Notes under the pieces: generated by a model
Seen by the model: the letters and a program-made list of their open reading frames with translations, nothing else
Database searches by the model: none
What the model was told of the DNA's origin: nothing
Made by a program: the position numbers and the translations under genes
Shown: positions 63,583 to 64,000 of the stretch, piece after piece
Position numbering within the stretch: the stretch's first letter is position 1
Layout of the letters: each line of letters opens with the position of its first letter
From: Liolophura sinensis
Lineage: Eukaryota > Mollusca > Polyplacophora > Chitonida > Chitonidae
Assembly (NCBI RefSeq): GCF_032854445.1
Contig: NC_088300.1
Span: 65,878,984 to 65,942,983 of the forward strand
Direction: 5' to 3'
Length of the DNA stretch: 64,000 nucleotides

Positions 63583-64000
63583 CTATCAAAACAAAATCCA
63601 GGAAGTTACATGAAAGACAGTACAAAACAGTATTACTGTATAAACAAAAGTGTCATCACAATGGGATCACGATCTGGCCATGATAAAGACAATAAAGTTG
63701 TCCATCCATGCGTAGGATAGGACAAGTACTGTTTCTCCAGCTATCAATGCATTGGGAACTACCCTACATAACCATAAATTTCGTCCATGACTTGCCCATT
63801 TTTCCTCATTCCGACAGTTCTATTGATTTTAAACAGGTGTTTTGAGGTTTGCTCGGAACGTGGGATGATAGTTCACTGGAAAAAGTTTCAGTACCAAACA
63901 AAATTTTCTGTGACATTTATTAACCCCTAAAAATGCACTTTTGTGGGCGAAATTTTAGGTCATTTAGAGTAGCTGATCATCAAGTCTGCTGTCTGCACAA

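Larger units (their letters stand above)
50832..64000. repeat. Duplicated segment, unit 2 (runs off the window)
   Basis: This is a direct copy of 17,829-30,330. By eye the unique stretches differ at roughly one to three positions per hundred bases, plus short indels. The offset grows from 33,003 to about 33,670 bp because tandem arrays are longer here: the 41-bp array, the GGAT array and the 22-bp array. Shared SINE insertions occur at the same sites in both units, so the copies diverged after those insertions. Confidence 0.9.

Overview
The window is animal nuclear DNA, most likely from a marine mollusc. The evidence is short phase-consistent exons separated by long AT-rich introns, many copies of a tRNA-headed SINE ending in (AAAT)n, and SINE-like tails ending in CACTCACTCACTC or CATTCATTCAG. 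These tail types are familiar to me from molluscan genomes, but the species is not identified. There are no bacterial-type genes, operons, CRISPR arrays or rRNA genes.

Only one gene is recognised with certainty. It is GCN2/EIF2AK4, the eIF2-alpha kinase of the integrated stress response, on the minus strand. I could trace 34 exons from 49,663 down to a stop codon at 22,909. Every splice site is GT/AG, every phase joins, and together they give 4,132 nt, about 1,376 residues. They cover the pseudokinase domain, the kinase domain with its acidic insert, the HisRS-like domain and the C-terminal domain. The N-terminal RWD domain and start codon are not found.

Layout. (1) 1-17.8 kb is intergenic and repeat-rich: SINE copies in both orientations, a 0.94-kb element with 22-bp terminal inverted repeats, old direct and dispersed repeats, and no convincing gene. 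(2) 17,829-50,831 is a 33-kb unit with the 3' flank of GCN2 on the left and the 34 exons to its right. (3) At 50,832 the sequence starts again at the same point as 17,829 and runs to the window end as a close second copy, offset 33,003 bp at its start and about 33,670 bp at the end. This second copy holds the 3' flank and the last ten GCN2 exons (25-34) and should continue past 64,000.

The arrangement is therefore a head-to-tail duplication. The downstream GCN2 copy appears to lose its RWD-coding 5' exons at the junction. It is either a genuine tandem duplication producing an RWD-less GCN2, or two haplotypes joined end to end by the assembler. The sequence alone does not decide. The copies differ mostly in minisatellite length, and in a plus-strand 151-codon ORF that is open in unit 2 and broken in unit 1.

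The introns hold several minisatellites (19, 22, 41 and 126/127 bp periods), microsatellites, SINEs and one apparent LINE 3' remnant.
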